Source: Pseudomonas fluorescens (GTDB lineage Bacteria > Pseudomonadota > Gammaproteobacteria > Pseudomonadales > Pseudomonadaceae). From it: DNA of 64,000 nt. The notes beneath the pieces are model-generated. The model saw only the letters and a list, made by a program, of their open reading frames with translations, was not told the origin of the DNA and made no database searches. Position numbers and translations under genes: made by a program. Location: NCBI RefSeq assembly GCF_902497785.1, contig NZ_CABVHK010000009.1, forward strand, positions 218,387 through 282,386. The letters run 5' to 3'. Position 1 is the stretch's first letter, and each line of letters starts with the position of its first letter. Below, one piece after another: positions 43,788 to 54,980 of this stretch.

Positions 43788-43994
43788 AGCCTCATCCTTT
43801 GTTTGAACATTCCTCGGCCAGCGAGAAGGTGTTGATAGTCGCTGCCGTAAGGCATTGCGCGCGGCGGCGAAGGGTCGCCGCGCGCGATCATTTCTTTCAT
43901 GCCCGGAAAGCCCCGCAGGGCGGCTCGCCATCAGCAATCTGGCCAAGCATAGCGCCCGGCGAGAATCATTCTGCAAATTGTGTCCAAGTATCTT

Positions 43995-45005
43995 TTACAG
44001 CAGGTCTTTTATCAACAATTCGGCGACCTGCACAGCATTGAGCGCCGCGCCTTTGCGTACGTTATCTGACGTCAGCCACATATTTAGTTCCGACGGGTCG
44101 TCGATTCCCGCGCGAACCCGACCGACGTAGACCACGTCCTGCCCTACCGCATCGCCGACAGCCGTAGGGTAATCGCCGGCTTCCACCAGCTCGATACCCG
44201 GAGCGTCTTCCAGCGCTTCGTTGATTTTCGCCAAGTCCACATCGCTACCGGACTGCAAGGTCACGTTAAAGCTATCGCCAAAAAACACCGGGGCTTGAAT
44301 GCAAGTGACGGAAATCTTTAATAAAGGCAACGCCATGACCTGACGCAGCTCGCGCACCAGGCGTTTTTCCAGCAGCGTATGACCCTGGTCATCCGGCTTG
44401 CCGACTTGCGCCAGCAGGTTGAACGCCATCTGCCGATCGAAGAAGGTTGGTTCCAGCGGGCGCACGTTCAGCAGCTCGGCGGTTTGCCGGGCCAGCTCGG
44501 TCACGGCTTCGCGCCCCTGGGCAGAGACGGCCAGGCTGGCGGTCAGGTTGATGCGTTGCAGATCAAGCAAACCGAGGAGCGGCGCCAGCACCACGGCCAA
44601 CGTGGTCGCCGACGGGCTGGGACTGCTGACCTGGAACGGTTTTTTCAGGTTGGCCAGCACCTGGGCATTGGCTTCGGGCACCACTTGCGGCGCCTGATCG
44701 GCGGGCAAGGCGCCGGACAGATCGATCAGCGAGCAACCGGCGGCGGTGGCTCGCGAAGCAAAACTCAGGGTCACCGCCGGGCCTGCAGCGAAAAACACCA
44801 ATTGCACTTTGCTGAAATCGAATTCATCGACCTCACGCACCCGCACGTTCTTGCCGCGAAACGGCACCGAATGCCCGGCGGATTCGCTGCTGGCCAACAG
44901 GTGCAGATTGCCCACCGGAAAATCGCGCTCCTCGAGAATCTGCACCAGCGTTTCGCCGACAGTACCGGTGGCGCCGATCACGGCAATATCAAAGGACTGG
45001 CTCAT
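43995..45005 (-). CDS. usg: Usg-type aspartate-semialdehyde dehydrogenase paralogue
   Basis: 336 residues with the NADP-binding start IAVIGATGTVGETLVQILEERDFP and overall ASADH fold. At the position of the catalytic cysteine (NCS/NCT in true enzymes) it reads SSPSPSATTLAV, so the nucleophile is missing. It lies directly downstream of the real asd, as usg does near asd/leuB in other pseudomonads. It is probably not an active dehydrogenase; function unknown. Confidence 0.88.
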   Translation of the reverse strand: MSQSFDIAVIGATGTVGETLVQILEERDFPVGNLHLLASSESAGHSVPFRGKNVRVREVDEFDFSKVQLVFFAAGPAVTLSFASRATAAGCSLIDLSGALPADQAPQVVPEANAQVLANLKKPFQVSSPSPSATTLAVVLAPLLGLLDLQRINLTASLAVSAQGREAVTELARQTAELLNVRPLEPTFFDRQMAFNLLAQVGKPDDQGHTLLEKRLVRELRQVMALPLLKISVTCIQAPVFFGDSFNVTLQSGSDVDLAKINEALEDAPGIELVEAGDYPTAVGDAVGQDVVYVGRVRAGIDDPSELNMWLTSDNVRKGAALNAVQVAELLIKDLL

Positions 45006-45074
45006 GGTTCTACCTCTGGCGAAACGGGGGGAGCGGCACTTTACCGGGTGGGTGGCGGTTCGGCAATTTAGAGC

Positions 45075-45156
45075 CAAAGATCGCAGCCTTCGGCAGCGCC
45101 TACAGTGACCGCGTGCAAACCCGATCCTGTAGGAGCTGCCGAAGGCTGCGATCTTT
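45075..45156. repeat. REP inverted pair (REPIN), class B
   Basis: GATCGCAGCCTTCGGCAGC and its inverted copy TAGGAGCTGCCGAAGGCTGC flank about 25 bases. Second REP family of the window, with GTAGGAGCTGCCGAAG as head. Between asd and usg. Confidence 0.9.
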
Positions 45157-45167
45157 CCTGAGGCTCA

Positions 45168-45201
45168 AAAAAAACCCGCGTCTTTTTCAAGACGCGGGTT
45201 G
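45168..45201 (-). terminator. Intrinsic terminator of asd
   Basis: AACCCGCGTCT (45174-45184) and AGACGCGGGTT (45191-45201) form a perfect 11-bp stem with a 6-base loop; a T run follows on the minus strand. Confidence 0.9.
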
Positions 45202-45219
45202 TTTTATTGCTTCAATCAA

Positions 45220-46332
45220 TTAACGCTCAAGCAGAATCCGCAGCATGCGACGCAGCGGTTCGGCCGCGCCCCACAGCAGCTGGTCGCCGACGGTGAACGC
45301 GCCGACGTATTGCGTGCCCATGTTCAGCTTGCGCAGACGACCCACCGGAACATTCAGGGTGCCGGTGACCTTGGTCGGGCTCAACTCCTGCATGCTGATT
45401 TCACGGTTGTTCGGCACCAGTTTGACCCAAGGGTTGTGCTGGCTGATCAGCCCTTCGATGTCGGCGATCGGTACGTCTTTGTTCAGCTTGATGGTCAGCG
45501 CCTGGCTGTGGCAGCGCATGGCGCCGACGCGCACGCAGATGCCGTCGACCGGGATCGGGCTCTTGAAGCGGCCGAGGATCTTGTTGGTCTCGGCCTGGGC
45601 CTTCCACTCTTCGCGGCTCTGACCGTTCGGCAGTTCCTTGTCGATCCACGGGATCAGGCTGCCGGCCAGCGGTACGCCGAAGTGTTCAGTCGGGTACGCG
45701 TCGCTGCGCATGGCTTCGGCAACACGGCGGTCGATGTCGAGGATCGCGCTGGCCGGGTCGGCCAATTGATCGGCGACTGCGCCGTGGGTTACACCCATTT
45801 GCTTGATCAGTTCACGCATGTGCTGCGCGCCGCCACCCGAAGCGGCCTGATAGGTCATGGCGCTCATCCACTCCACCAGACCGGCTTCGAACAGACCGCC
45901 CAGGCCCATCAGCATCAGGCTGACCGTGCAGTTGCCGCCGATGTAGTTCTTGGTGCCCGCGTCGAGCTGCTGATCGATGACCTTGCGGTTCACCGGGTCC
46001 AGCACGATCACCGCGTCGTCCTGCATGCGCAGGCTGGAAGCGGCATCGATCCAGTAACCCTGCCAGCCGGCTTCGCGCAGTTTCGGGAAGACTTCGCTGG
46101 TGTAGTCGCCACCCTGACAGGTCAGAATCACGTCGAGGGTTTTCAGCTCTTCAATGCTGTAAGCGTCCTTGAGCGGAGCAATGTCCTTGCCCACGGACGG
46201 GCCTTGGCCACCGACATTGGAAGTGGTGAAAAACACCGGCTCGATAAGATCGAAATCCTGCTCTTCCAGCATCCGCTGCATGAGCACGGAACCGACCATA
46301 CCGCGCCAACCGATCAGACCTACACGTTTCAT
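45220..46332 (-). CDS. asd: Aspartate-semialdehyde dehydrogenase
   Basis: 370 residues of the proteobacterial type. [21 protein letters not shown] is the NADP site; the catalytic Cys lies in [17 protein letters not shown], and the substrate Arg/His in [14 protein letters not shown]. Makes aspartate semialdehyde for lysine, methionine, threonine and diaminopimelate. ATG 46332 is preceded by AAGAAGGTGTAG. A terminator-like hairpin lies between it and leuB. Confidence 0.97.
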   Translation of the reverse strand: MKRVGLIGWRGMVGSVLMQRMLEEQDFDLIEPVFFTTSNVGGQGPSVGKDIAPLKDAYSIEELKTLDVILTCQGGDYTSEVFPKLREAGWQGYWIDAASSLRMQDDAVIVLDPVNRKVIDQQLDAGTKNYIGGNCTVSLMLMGLGGLFEAGLVEWMSAMTYQAASGGGAQHMRELIKQMGVTHGAVADQLADPASAILDIDRRVAEAMRSDAYPTEHFGVPLAGSLIPWIDKELPNGQSREEWKAQAETNKILGRFKSPIPVDGICVRVGAMRCHSQALTIKLNKDVPIADIEGLISQHNPWVKLVPNNREISMQELSPTKVTGTLNVPVGRLRKLNMGTQYVGAFTVGDQLLWGAAEPLRRMLRILLER

Positions 46333-46356
46333 CGCAACTACACCTTCTTGAAAAGT

Positions 46357-46394
46357 GGGCCGCTGCTTTCGAAGTGGAAAGTGGCAGCGGGCCC
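46357..46394 (-). terminator. Terminator-like hairpin after leuB
   Basis: GGGCCGCTGC (46357-46366) and GCAGCGGGCCC (46384-46394) pair with a one-base bulge; on the minus strand ACTTTTC follows. It lies between leuB and asd. Confidence 0.5.
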
Positions 46395-46400
46395 GAGAGA

Positions 46401-47483
<1,083 letters not shown>

Positions 47484-47548
47484 GCTTTCCTCATGTCATC
47501 AGTCGGTGCGCCCGTGGGCGCACCCGGAAAAAGTCTATCGTTCGGCGC

Positions 47549-48316
47549 TTATCGTTCTGCCCATAGCACCAGCACATCAGTACTGAACGAACCATCGGCC
47601 TCAATTTCAAAATATTCGCGTACTTCGTTGCCCATCGACTGCTGCAACTCGCGGATCGCTGCGCGCATCACCGGCGGTGTGCGCATGCGTTCGACCCAAC
47701 TGTTGTACTCCAGACGCAGGCGTTGACGGGTGGTGCTGCGAGTGTGCAGCCCCGCCTCGCTGACCTGACGCAACCACTCACCGGCAGAATAATCGCGCAC
47801 ATGGCTGGTGTCGCGCAGCACTTCGACGCTTTGCAGGTAAGTGTCGAACAGCGGGCTGCCCGGTGACAACACGTCAATGAACGCCGCCACACCACCCGGC
47901 TTGAGCACCCGACGCACTTCACGCAAGGCCTGGCCGAGATCGCTCCAATGGTGCGCCGAATAGCGGCTGAAGACGAAATCGAACTCGCCATCGGCGAACG
48001 GCAAGTGTTCGGCGGCACCGAGGACCGTGGACACGTTGCTCAAGCCACGATCGACGGCGGCAGCGGTCACCACGTCGAGCATTTGTGGTGACAGGTCGTA
48101 CGCCACCACTTCCCTGACCAGCGAGGCGACGTGAAAACTCACATGTCCGGCGCCGCACCCCAAGTCCAGCACGCGTGCATCGCCCTGCCCGGCCAGCTCA
48201 GCCTGTAGCAGAGCAAATTCAGTGCCTTGAGCGTGGACAGCGCTGCTCAGGTAGGCCGCGGCCTGTTCACCGAATTGCTTCTGGACGACTTGGGTGTGTT
48301 GGGCGGTGCGGGTCAT
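47549..48316 (-). CDS. SAM-dependent class I methyltransferase
   Basis: 255 residues. SAM-binding motif I VLDLGCGAGHVSFHVA (about 49-64), motif II VVAYDLSPQML, and post-motif DFVFSRYSAHHW and LKPGGVAAFIDV, as in UbiE/COQ5-like methyltransferases. ATG 48316 follows AAAAAGGAATTCCC. It lies between leuD and leuB in this lineage and is often annotated simply as methyltransferase; substrate unknown. Confidence 0.88.
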   Translation of the reverse strand: MTRTAQHTQVVQKQFGEQAAAYLSSAVHAQGTEFALLQAELAGQGDARVLDLGCGAGHVSFHVASLVREVVAYDLSPQMLDVVTAAAVDRGLSNVSTVLGAAEHLPFADGEFDFVFSRYSAHHWSDLGQALREVRRVLKPGGVAAFIDVLSPGSPLFDTYLQSVEVLRDTSHVRDYSAGEWLRQVSEAGLHTRSTTRQRLRLEYNSWVERMRTPPVMRAAIRELQQSMGNEVREYFEIEADGSFSTDVLVLWAER

Positions 48317-48340
48317 GGGAATTCCTTTTTGGGGTTGCCG

Positions 48341-48497
48341 TTTTCTCAAGATCAAAAGATCGCAGCCTTCGGCAGCTCCTACATGGAATGGCATGCACCT
48401 GTAGGAGCTGTTTTCTCAGGCAAAAGATCGCAGCCTTCGGCAGCTCCTACATGGAATGGCATGCACCTGTAGGAGCTGCCGAAGGCTGCGATCTTTT
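48341..48497. repeat. Class B REP cluster with a tandem duplication
   Basis: Two tandem units (48341-48410 and 48411-48478) share the sequence from TTTTCTCA through GATCGCAGCCTTCGGCAGC to TGTAGGAGCTG; only the second continues into a full inverted REP half (GCCGAAGGCTGCGATC). The first unit is thus a truncated copy. Between leuD and the methyltransferase gene. Confidence 0.85.
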
Positions 48498-48515
48498 GAG
48501 GGTCACCTCAAATCA

Positions 48516-49160
48516 TCAGGCATCACGAAACAACCAAGGCTGGCTAGCACGATGCTTGGCCTCAAACGTCGCAATCGCCTCATGGTCCTGCAAGGTCAGG
48601 CCGATGTCGTCCAGCCCGTTGAGCAGGCAATGCTTGCGAAACGCGTCAATCTCAAAGCTCAACACCTTGCCATCCGGACGGGTCACGGTCTGGGCTTGCA
48701 GATCGACCTGCAACTGATAGCCAGGATTCGCTTCGACCTGCTTGAACAACTCATCCACGTCAGCGTCACTGAGGATGATCGGCAGCAGGCCGTTCTTGAA
48801 GCTGTTGTTGAAGAAAATGTCGGCATAGCTCGGCGCAATGATGCTGCGGAAACCGTACTCTTCCAGCGCCCACGGCGCGTGTTCGCGGCTGGAACCGCAA
48901 CCGAAGTTTTCCCGGGCGAGCAATACGCTGGCGCCTTGATAACGCTCGGCGTTGAGCACAAAGTCCTTGTTCAGCGGGCGCTTGGAGTTGTCCTGATACG
49001 GCTGCCCGACGTCCAGGTAACGCCATTCATCGAACAGGTTCGGGCCGAAACCCGTGCGCTTGATCGACTTCAGGAATTGCTTCGGAATGATCTGGTCGGT
49101 GTCGACGTTGGCACGATCCAGAGGCGCGACAAGGCCGGTGTGCTGGGTAAAAGCTCTCAT
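48516..49160 (-). CDS. leuD: 3-isopropylmalate dehydratase small subunit
   Basis: 214 residues. Aconitase swivel domain: [16 protein letters not shown], then [23 protein letters not shown], the conserved substrate loop. Forms the isomerase with LeuC that converts 2- to 3-isopropylmalate. ATG 49160 is 2 nt after the leuC stop. Confidence 0.97.
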   Translation of the reverse strand: MRAFTQHTGLVAPLDRANVDTDQIIPKQFLKSIKRTGFGPNLFDEWRYLDVGQPYQDNSKRPLNKDFVLNAERYQGASVLLARENFGCGSSREHAPWALEEYGFRSIIAPSYADIFFNNSFKNGLLPIILSDADVDELFKQVEANPGYQLQVDLQAQTVTRPDGKVLSFEIDAFRKHCLLNGLDDIGLTLQDHEAIATFEAKHRASQPWLFRDA

Positions 49161-49162
49161 GT

Positions 49163-50593
49163 TTACTGCGCTCCCTGAGTCAATTCACGGACGTCGATGA
49201 AACGCCCGTTCACCGCGGCGGCGGCGGCCATGGCCGGGCTCACCAGGTGAGTACGACCACCGGCGCCCTGCCGGCCTTCGAAGTTGCGGTTGGAGGTCGA
49301 CGCGCAATGCTCGCCCGATTCCAAACGGTCCGGGTTCATCGCCAGGCACATCGAGCAACCCGGCTCACGCCATTCGAAACCGGCCTCGAGGAAAATCTTG
49401 TCCAGACCTTCGGATTCCGCCTGCGCCTTTACCAGGCCCGAGCCCGGCACCACGATGGCCTGCTTGATGGTCGACGCCACTTTGCGACCCTTGGCGATGA
49501 CGGCGGCAGCGCGCAAATCTTCGATCCGCGAGTTGGTGCAGGAGCCGATGAACACACGGTCCAGTTGAATGTCGGTGATCGCCTGATTGGCAGTCAAACC
49601 CATGTACTTCAAGGCGCGCTCAATGGAACCGCGCTTGACCAGATCCATCTCCTGCGCAGGGTCCGGAACGTTCTGATCGACGGCCAGGACCATCTCAGGC
49701 GACGTGCCCCAGCTGACTTGCGGTTTGATCTGGGTGGCGTCGAGTTCGACGATGGTGTCGAATTTGGCATCTTCATCCGTTACCAGGTCTTTCCACGCTT
49801 CGACGGCCAGGTCCCATTCCGCGCCTTTCGGGGCGAATGGACGGCCCTTCACGTAGGCCACGGTTTTTTCATCCGCCGCCACCAGCCCCACGCGTGCGCC
49901 AGCCTCGATGGACATGTTGCAGATGGTCATGCGGCCTTCGACCGACAGATCGCGAATCGCGCTGCCGGCGAATTCGATGGCATGGCCGTTACCGCCGGCG
50001 GTGCCGATCTTGCCGATCACGGCGAGAACGATGTCCTTGGCGGTCACGCCGAACGGCAACTGGCCTTCGACCGACACCCGCATGTTCTTCATTTTCTTGG
50101 CGACCAGGCACTGAGTGGCAAGCACGTGCTCGACCTCGGAAGTGCCGATGCCGTGAGCCAGCGCGCCGAAAGCGCCGTGGGTCGAGGTGTGAGAATCACC
50201 ACAGACCACGGTCATGCCCGGCAAGGTCGCGCCCTGCTCCGGGCCGATCACGTGAACGATGCCTTGACGCACGTCATTCATCTTGAATTCGACGATGCCA
50301 TATTCGTCGCAGTTATCGTCGAGGGTCTGAACCTGCAAACGCGAGACCTGGTCGGCAATGGCTTCGATCCCGCCCTTGCGCTCCGGCGTGGTCGGTACGT
50401 TGTGGTCCGGGGTCGCGATGTTGGCATCGATGCGCCATGGCTTGCGCCCGGCAAGACGCAGGCCTTCGAAGGCTTGCGGCGAAGTCACTTCGTGAATGAT
50501 GTGACGATCGATGTAAATCAGCGCAGAGCCATCGTCGCGCTGTTTAACCAAGTGCGAATCCCAGAGTTTGTCGTAGAGCGTTTTGCCGGCCAT
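49163..50593 (-). CDS. leuC: 3-isopropylmalate dehydratase large subunit
   Basis: 476 residues. Aconitase family with the three 4Fe-4S cysteines in [13 protein letters not shown] and [10 protein letters not shown], plus [19 protein letters not shown]. First gene of leuC-leuD. Start ATG 50593 ([16 protein letters not shown]). Divergent from a LysR regulator 140 bp away, which probably controls it. Confidence 0.97.
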   Translation of the reverse strand: MAGKTLYDKLWDSHLVKQRDDGSALIYIDRHIIHEVTSPQAFEGLRLAGRKPWRIDANIATPDHNVPTTPERKGGIEAIADQVSRLQVQTLDDNCDEYGIVEFKMNDVRQGIVHVIGPEQGATLPGMTVVCGDSHTSTHGAFGALAHGIGTSEVEHVLATQCLVAKKMKNMRVSVEGQLPFGVTAKDIVLAVIGKIGTAGGNGHAIEFAGSAIRDLSVEGRMTICNMSIEAGARVGLVAADEKTVAYVKGRPFAPKGAEWDLAVEAWKDLVTDEDAKFDTIVELDATQIKPQVSWGTSPEMVLAVDQNVPDPAQEMDLVKRGSIERALKYMGLTANQAITDIQLDRVFIGSCTNSRIEDLRAAAVIAKGRKVASTIKQAIVVPGSGLVKAQAESEGLDKIFLEAGFEWREPGCSMCLAMNPDRLESGEHCASTSNRNFEGRQGAGGRTHLVSPAMAAAAAVNGRFIDVRELTQGAQ

Positions 50594-50733
50594 CAGACGG
50601 TTTCCTCATCAGCGTGTTTCTATGCCCTGGATCGTGAGAGACCCTTCGGCTTGTGAGGTCGATCCTAGGGGGTTACATTAAATAACTCAAATTCATATTT
50701 TTTATGCTTTGGATAACCAACTGGAATACATCA
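50594..50733. promoter_or_regulatory. Divergent promoter region leuC / LysR gene
   Basis: 140 bases between divergent starts, AT-rich between about 50675 and 50730 (GTTACATTAAATAACTC and TTATGCTTTGGATAACC). The near-palindromic ATAACTC-type sequence could be a LysR site (T-N11-A). No element could be assigned with certainty. Confidence 0.45.
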
Positions 50734-51624
50734 ATGGACCTCGCCAACCTCAATGCCTTTATCGCTATTGCCGAGACGGGAAGCTTCTCCGGTGCCGGGG
50801 AACGGTTGCACCTGACGCAGCCGGCGATCAGCAAGCGCATTGCCGGGCTGGAACAACAGTTGAAGGTGCGCCTGTTTGATCGCCTCGGGCGCGAAGTCGG
50901 CCTGACCGAGGCCGGTCGCGCCCTGCTGCCGCGGGCCTACCAGATTCTCAATGTGCTGGACGACACCCGCCGCGCGCTGACCAACCTCACCGGCGAAGTG
51001 ACCGGGCGGCTGACCCTGGCCACCAGTCACCACATCGGCCTGCACCGCTTGCCCCCTCTATTAAGGGAGTTCACTCGACGTTACCCACAAGTGGCGCTGG
51101 ATATTCAGTTCCTCGATTCGGAAGTGGCCTACGAAGAAATCCTCCATGGCCGGGCGGAACTGGCGGTCATCACCCTGGCGCCCGAGCCCCACACCCTGGT
51201 CAAAGCCACACCGGTCTGGGACGACCCACTGGATTTCGTGGTTGCCCCGGAGCATTCACTGATCAGCAATGGACCGGTCACCCTCGCGGACATCGCCCTC
51301 CATCCAGCGGTATTTCCCGGCGGCAACACCTTTACTCACCACATCGTCCATCGGCTGTTCGAAGCACAAAACCTGGTGCCGAATATCGCCATGAGCACCA
51401 ATTATCTGGAAACCATCAAGATGATGGTGTCGATCGGCCTGGCCTGGAGTGTGTTGCCGCGAACCATGCTCGATGATCAAGTGGCGCGCATACCTTTGCC
51501 GGGCATACAGCTCACTCGCCAGCTAGGCTATATCTTGCACACCGAACGGACGCTATCGAACGCAGCACGGGCCTTCATGGCTTTACTGGATGCGCAAATC
51601 GAACGGCCAGGGACTCAAGGCTAA
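50734..51624 (+). CDS. LysR-family regulator divergent from leuC
   Basis: 296 residues. N-terminal winged helix-turn-helix MDLANLNAFIAIAETGSFSG then LTQPAISKRIAGLEQQL, typical LysR, followed by the type 2 periplasmic-binding-like effector domain. ATG 50734; a longer frame begins at 50704 but lacks similarity. The position next to leuCD, as in other pseudomonads, suggests control of leucine synthesis by a pathway metabolite; this is inference from the neighbourhood. Confidence 0.9.
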   Translation: MDLANLNAFIAIAETGSFSGAGERLHLTQPAISKRIAGLEQQLKVRLFDRLGREVGLTEAGRALLPRAYQILNVLDDTRRALTNLTGEVTGRLTLATSHHIGLHRLPPLLREFTRRYPQVALDIQFLDSEVAYEEILHGRAELAVITLAPEPHTLVKATPVWDDPLDFVVAPEHSLISNGPVTLADIALHPAVFPGGNTFTHHIVHRLFEAQNLVPNIAMSTNYLETIKMMVSIGLAWSVLPRTMLDDQVARIPLPGIQLTRQLGYILHTERTLSNAARAFMALLDAQIERPGTQG

Positions 51625-51690
51625 CGAGTGCTACTGCGATAGAGCCGCGAATGTCTGTGCCTAACACCCACATCAGCCCAAGGCTTGCCA

Positions 51691-54600
51691 ATGCCGAAAT
51701 CTGTTGACCGTATTCCGCCGATGCCACGTATTCAGGCGCTTGACCCGAAACGGTCCGAGCAGAGCTGGGAAAGCGCACCACAATTACTCGCCGCCCTTAA
51801 CGGCGCGCGTTTGGGCGCCTGGTATTGGGACATCGAACGCGGGCAGATCAGCTGGTCGCGGGGTACGCAGGCACTGTTCGGTTTCGATCCCCACCAGCCG
51901 TTGCCGGCCGATCTGGAATACCTCGACCTGTTGCCGCCCGAAGACCGGGCCAAAACCATTCGCGCGTTCCACGCCGTGATTGCCGGCGCTCCCCTGGAAC
52001 AGGCCATGCACCACCGCATTCGGTGGCCCGACGGCAGCCTGCACTGGCTGGAGATAAACGGCAGCCTGCTGCCGGACAAAGACGGGCGCCCGCGGATGAT
52101 CGGGGTTATCCGCGAGATCACCCATCAACGCCAGCGCGAACAGGCACTGAGCAGCTCGGAAAAACGCTTCGCGACGTTGTTTCATCTATGCCCGAACATG
52201 GTCTTGCTGACCCGTCAGGAAGACGGCCTGATCACCGAAGCCAACCAGTATTTCGAAAGCCTGTTCGGCTGGCCGGTGCAAAATGCGATTGGCCGCACCA
52301 CCCTCGAACTGGGTTTGTGGGTGCACCCGGAGCAACGGGAAAAACTGGTCAAGGCGACCAAGGCCAAAGGCGATCTGGTCAGCATGGAAGTGCAGTTTCG
52401 CGCGAGCAATGGCCAGGTCCATGACGGCATTCTCAGCGCGCAAAAAGTCGAGCTCGAGGGGCAGCCCTATCTGCTCAGCACCTTCCTCGACACCACGGAA
52501 AGCAAGGCCGCCGAACTCGCCCTGAAAGACAGCCAGGAGCGCCTCGACCTGGCCCTGGATTCGGCACAACTGGGCACTTGGGACTGGCACATTCCCAGCG
52601 GTATGCTCTATGGCTCGGCACGCGCCGCGCAGTTGCACGGGATGGAAGCGAAGCCCTTCCATGAATCGTTCGAAGAGTTTTTCGAAGGCGTGCCCGGCGA
52701 AGAACGCGACAGCATGCGCGACGCTTACCGCAGCCTGCGCGAAGGCCCGGCCGGCAACTATCAACTGACCTACCGCGTGCAGCTGGAGGACGGCACTTCC
52801 CGTTATCTGGAAAGCCGCGCCCGGCTCTATCGCGATGAAAACGGTGTGCCGCTGCGCATGGCGGGCACCTTGCTGGACATCACCGACCAGGTGGAACGCG
52901 AACAAAAACTGGTCGCCTCCGAAGAGAAATTTGCGACGCTGTTTCAAGTCAGTCCGGACCCGATTTGCGTCACCCGCCAGGACACCGGCCAGTTCATCGA
53001 AATCAATTCCAGTTTTACCCAGACCTTCGGCTGGAGTACCGCCGAAGTCATCGGCCGCACGGCTGACGAAATCGGCCTGTGGGACGCGACTGCAAAAAGC
53101 CTGCGCCGGATCGAACAGGTCATCCGCGAACAGGGCCTGAACAACGTCGCCATCCTCGTGCAGCACAAGGACGGCCAACCGCTGACCTGCGTGATTTCCA
53201 GTCGCCAGATCAACGTCGGCAATCAGCCGTGCATCGTCACCACCTTGCGCGACATCACCCAGCAGCAACGTTCCGAAGCGGCGCTCAAGGCCAGCGAAGA
53301 GAAGTTCGCCAAAGCCTTTCACTCCAGTCCCGACGCCATCACCATCACCGAGCGCGACACCGGGCGCTATCTGGAGGTTAACGATGGTTTCTGCCGCCTG
53401 ACGGGTTATCGCGCCGACGAGGTGATCGGCCGCACGGTGTATCAAGTCGGCATCTGGGCGGAAGAGAAACAACGTTCAGCGTTGCTGGCCGAGCTACAGA
53501 TCAAGGGTCGGGTGCATCACCAGGAAATGCTCGGTCGCAACAAGCGCGGCGAGTTGCTGACCGTCGAAGTCTCGGTGGAGCCCATCACCCTCAACGAAAC
53601 CGCTTGCCTGCTGCTGACCGCGCGTGACGTCAGCCTGCTGAAAAACGCCGAAGCGCAGATCCGTCACCTGGCCTATCACGACCCGCTGACCAATCTGCCC
53701 AATCGCGCGCTGCTGATGGACCGCCTGAGCCAGCAGATCGCCCTGCTCAAACGCCACAACCTGCGCGGCGCCCTGATGTTTCTCGACCTCGACCACTTCA
53801 AGCACATCAATGATTCACTCGGCCACCCGGTGGGCGACACGGTGCTGAAAATCATCACTGCGCGCCTTGAAGCCAGTGTGCGCATGGAAGACACCGTGGC
53901 GCGGCTGGGCGGTGACGAATTTGTGGTGCTGCTCAGCGGCCTCGAGGGCTCGCGCAATGAAGTCAGTGACCAGGTCCGCGAACTGGCGGACACCTTGCGC
54001 GAACTGCTGTCCGAGCCGATGTTTCTCGACGGCCAGCGGTTGCAAGTGACCCCGAGTATCGGCATCGCGCTGATTCCCGATCACGGTTCGACCCCGACCG
54101 ACCTGCTCAAGCGCGCCGATATCGCGCTGTATCGCGCCAAGGATTCGGGGCGCAACACCACGCAGATGTATCACAACACCATGCAGAAGGCCGCGAGCGA
54201 ACGCCTGCGCATGGAAACCGATTTGCGCCTGGCGCTTTCCCGGGGCGAATTCGACGTGCATTACCAGCCTCAGGTGGACGCCCGCGACAATCGCATTGTC
54301 GGCGCCGAGGCGTTGGTGCGCTGGAACCACCCGGAGCTCGGTGCGCAATCACCCACTGAGTTCATCAAGGTTCTGGAAGATAGCGGCCTGATTCTTGAGG
54401 TCGGCACCTGGATTGTCGACGAAGCCTGCAATGCCTTCAAAACGTTGATTGCCGAGGGTCTGATCGATCCACTGAATTTCAGCCTGTGCGTGAACATCAG
54501 CCCACGGCAGTTTCGCCAGAACGACTTCGTCGAGCGCATCGAGCAGTGCCTCAGCAGTCACGGTCTGCCTTCCTCGCTGCTGAAACTGGAAATCACCGAA

Positions 54601-54969
54601 GGCATTGTCATCCAGAACCTGGAAGACACCATCAACAAGATGCACCGCCTGAAAAAACTCGGCGTGAGTTTCGCCATGGACGACTTCGGCACCGGTTACT
54701 CCTCGCTGACCTACTTAAAGCGCCTGCCGGTCGACACCCTGAAAATCGACCAGTCGTTCATCCGCGACGCCACCACCGACCCGAACGACGCCGAGATCAT
54801 CCGCGCCATCGTCGCCATGGCCCGCAGCCTCGATTTGAAAGTCATCGCCGAAGGGGTGGAGACGCCGGAGCAGTTGGAGTTTTTGCAGGGGCTGGGTTGC
54901 CATTTTTATCAGGGGTATTTGCATAGCCAGCCATTGCCGGTGGAGTCCTTCCAGAAACTCTTGAAATAA
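51691..54969 (+). CDS. Five-PAS GGDEF-EAL cyclic-di-GMP protein
   Basis: 1092 residues, soluble, no membrane segment. Five PAS/PAC repeats at about 31-150, 160-275, 283-405, 413-530 and 538-655. The GGDEF domain (about 665-830) has an intact GGDEF at 740-744, and an RxxD inhibitory site (RMED) exactly five residues before it. The EAL domain (about 850-1085) has EALVRW at 873, ITEGIVIQ, DDFGTGYSS at 997 and IAEGVE, all needed for phosphodiesterase activity. So both synthesis and degradation of c-di-GMP are possible. ATG 51691; TTG 51685 is an alternative. Monocistronic. Confidence 0.93.
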   Translation: MPKSVDRIPPMPRIQALDPKRSEQSWESAPQLLAALNGARLGAWYWDIERGQISWSRGTQALFGFDPHQPLPADLEYLDLLPPEDRAKTIRAFHAVIAGAPLEQAMHHRIRWPDGSLHWLEINGSLLPDKDGRPRMIGVIREITHQRQREQALSSSEKRFATLFHLCPNMVLLTRQEDGLITEANQYFESLFGWPVQNAIGRTTLELGLWVHPEQREKLVKATKAKGDLVSMEVQFRASNGQVHDGILSAQKVELEGQPYLLSTFLDTTESKAAELALKDSQERLDLALDSAQLGTWDWHIPSGMLYGSARAAQLHGMEAKPFHESFEEFFEGVPGEERDSMRDAYRSLREGPAGNYQLTYRVQLEDGTSRYLESRARLYRDENGVPLRMAGTLLDITDQVEREQKLVASEEKFATLFQVSPDPICVTRQDTGQFIEINSSFTQTFGWSTAEVIGRTADEIGLWDATAKSLRRIEQVIREQGLNNVAILVQHKDGQPLTCVISSRQINVGNQPCIVTTLRDITQQQRSEAALKASEEKFAKAFHSSPDAITITERDTGRYLEVNDGFCRLTGYRADEVIGRTVYQVGIWAEEKQRSALLAELQIKGRVHHQEMLGRNKRGELLTVEVSVEPITLNETACLLLTARDVSLLKNAEAQIRHLAYHDPLTNLPNRALLMDRLSQQIALLKRHNLRGALMFLDLDHFKHINDSLGHPVGDTVLKIITARLEASVRMEDTVARLGGDEFVVLLSGLEGSRNEVSDQVRELADTLRELLSEPMFLDGQRLQVTPSIGIALIPDHGSTPTDLLKRADIALYRAKDSGRNTTQMYHNTMQKAASERLRMETDLRLALSRGEFDVHYQPQVDARDNRIVGAEALVRWNHPELGAQSPTEFIKVLEDSGLILEVGTWIVDEACNAFKTLIAEGLIDPLNFSLCVNISPRQFRQNDFVERIEQCLSSHGLPSSLLKLEITEGIVIQNLEDTINKMHRLKKLGVSFAMDDFGTGYSSLTYLKRLPVDTLKIDQSFIRDATTDPNDAEIIRAIVAMARSLDLKVIAEGVETPEQLEFLQGLGCHFYQGYLHSQPLPVESFQKLLK

Positions 54970-54980
54970 GGGGGACGGCG

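Noticed and set aside
48341..48497. CRISPR-like short repeats
   Set aside because: The repeats are inverted REP halves and a local duplication; no regular spacers and no cas genes.
49247..50656. 469-residue plus-strand ORF opposite leuC
   Set aside because: Shadow of leuC, which has intact Fe-S and substrate motifs.
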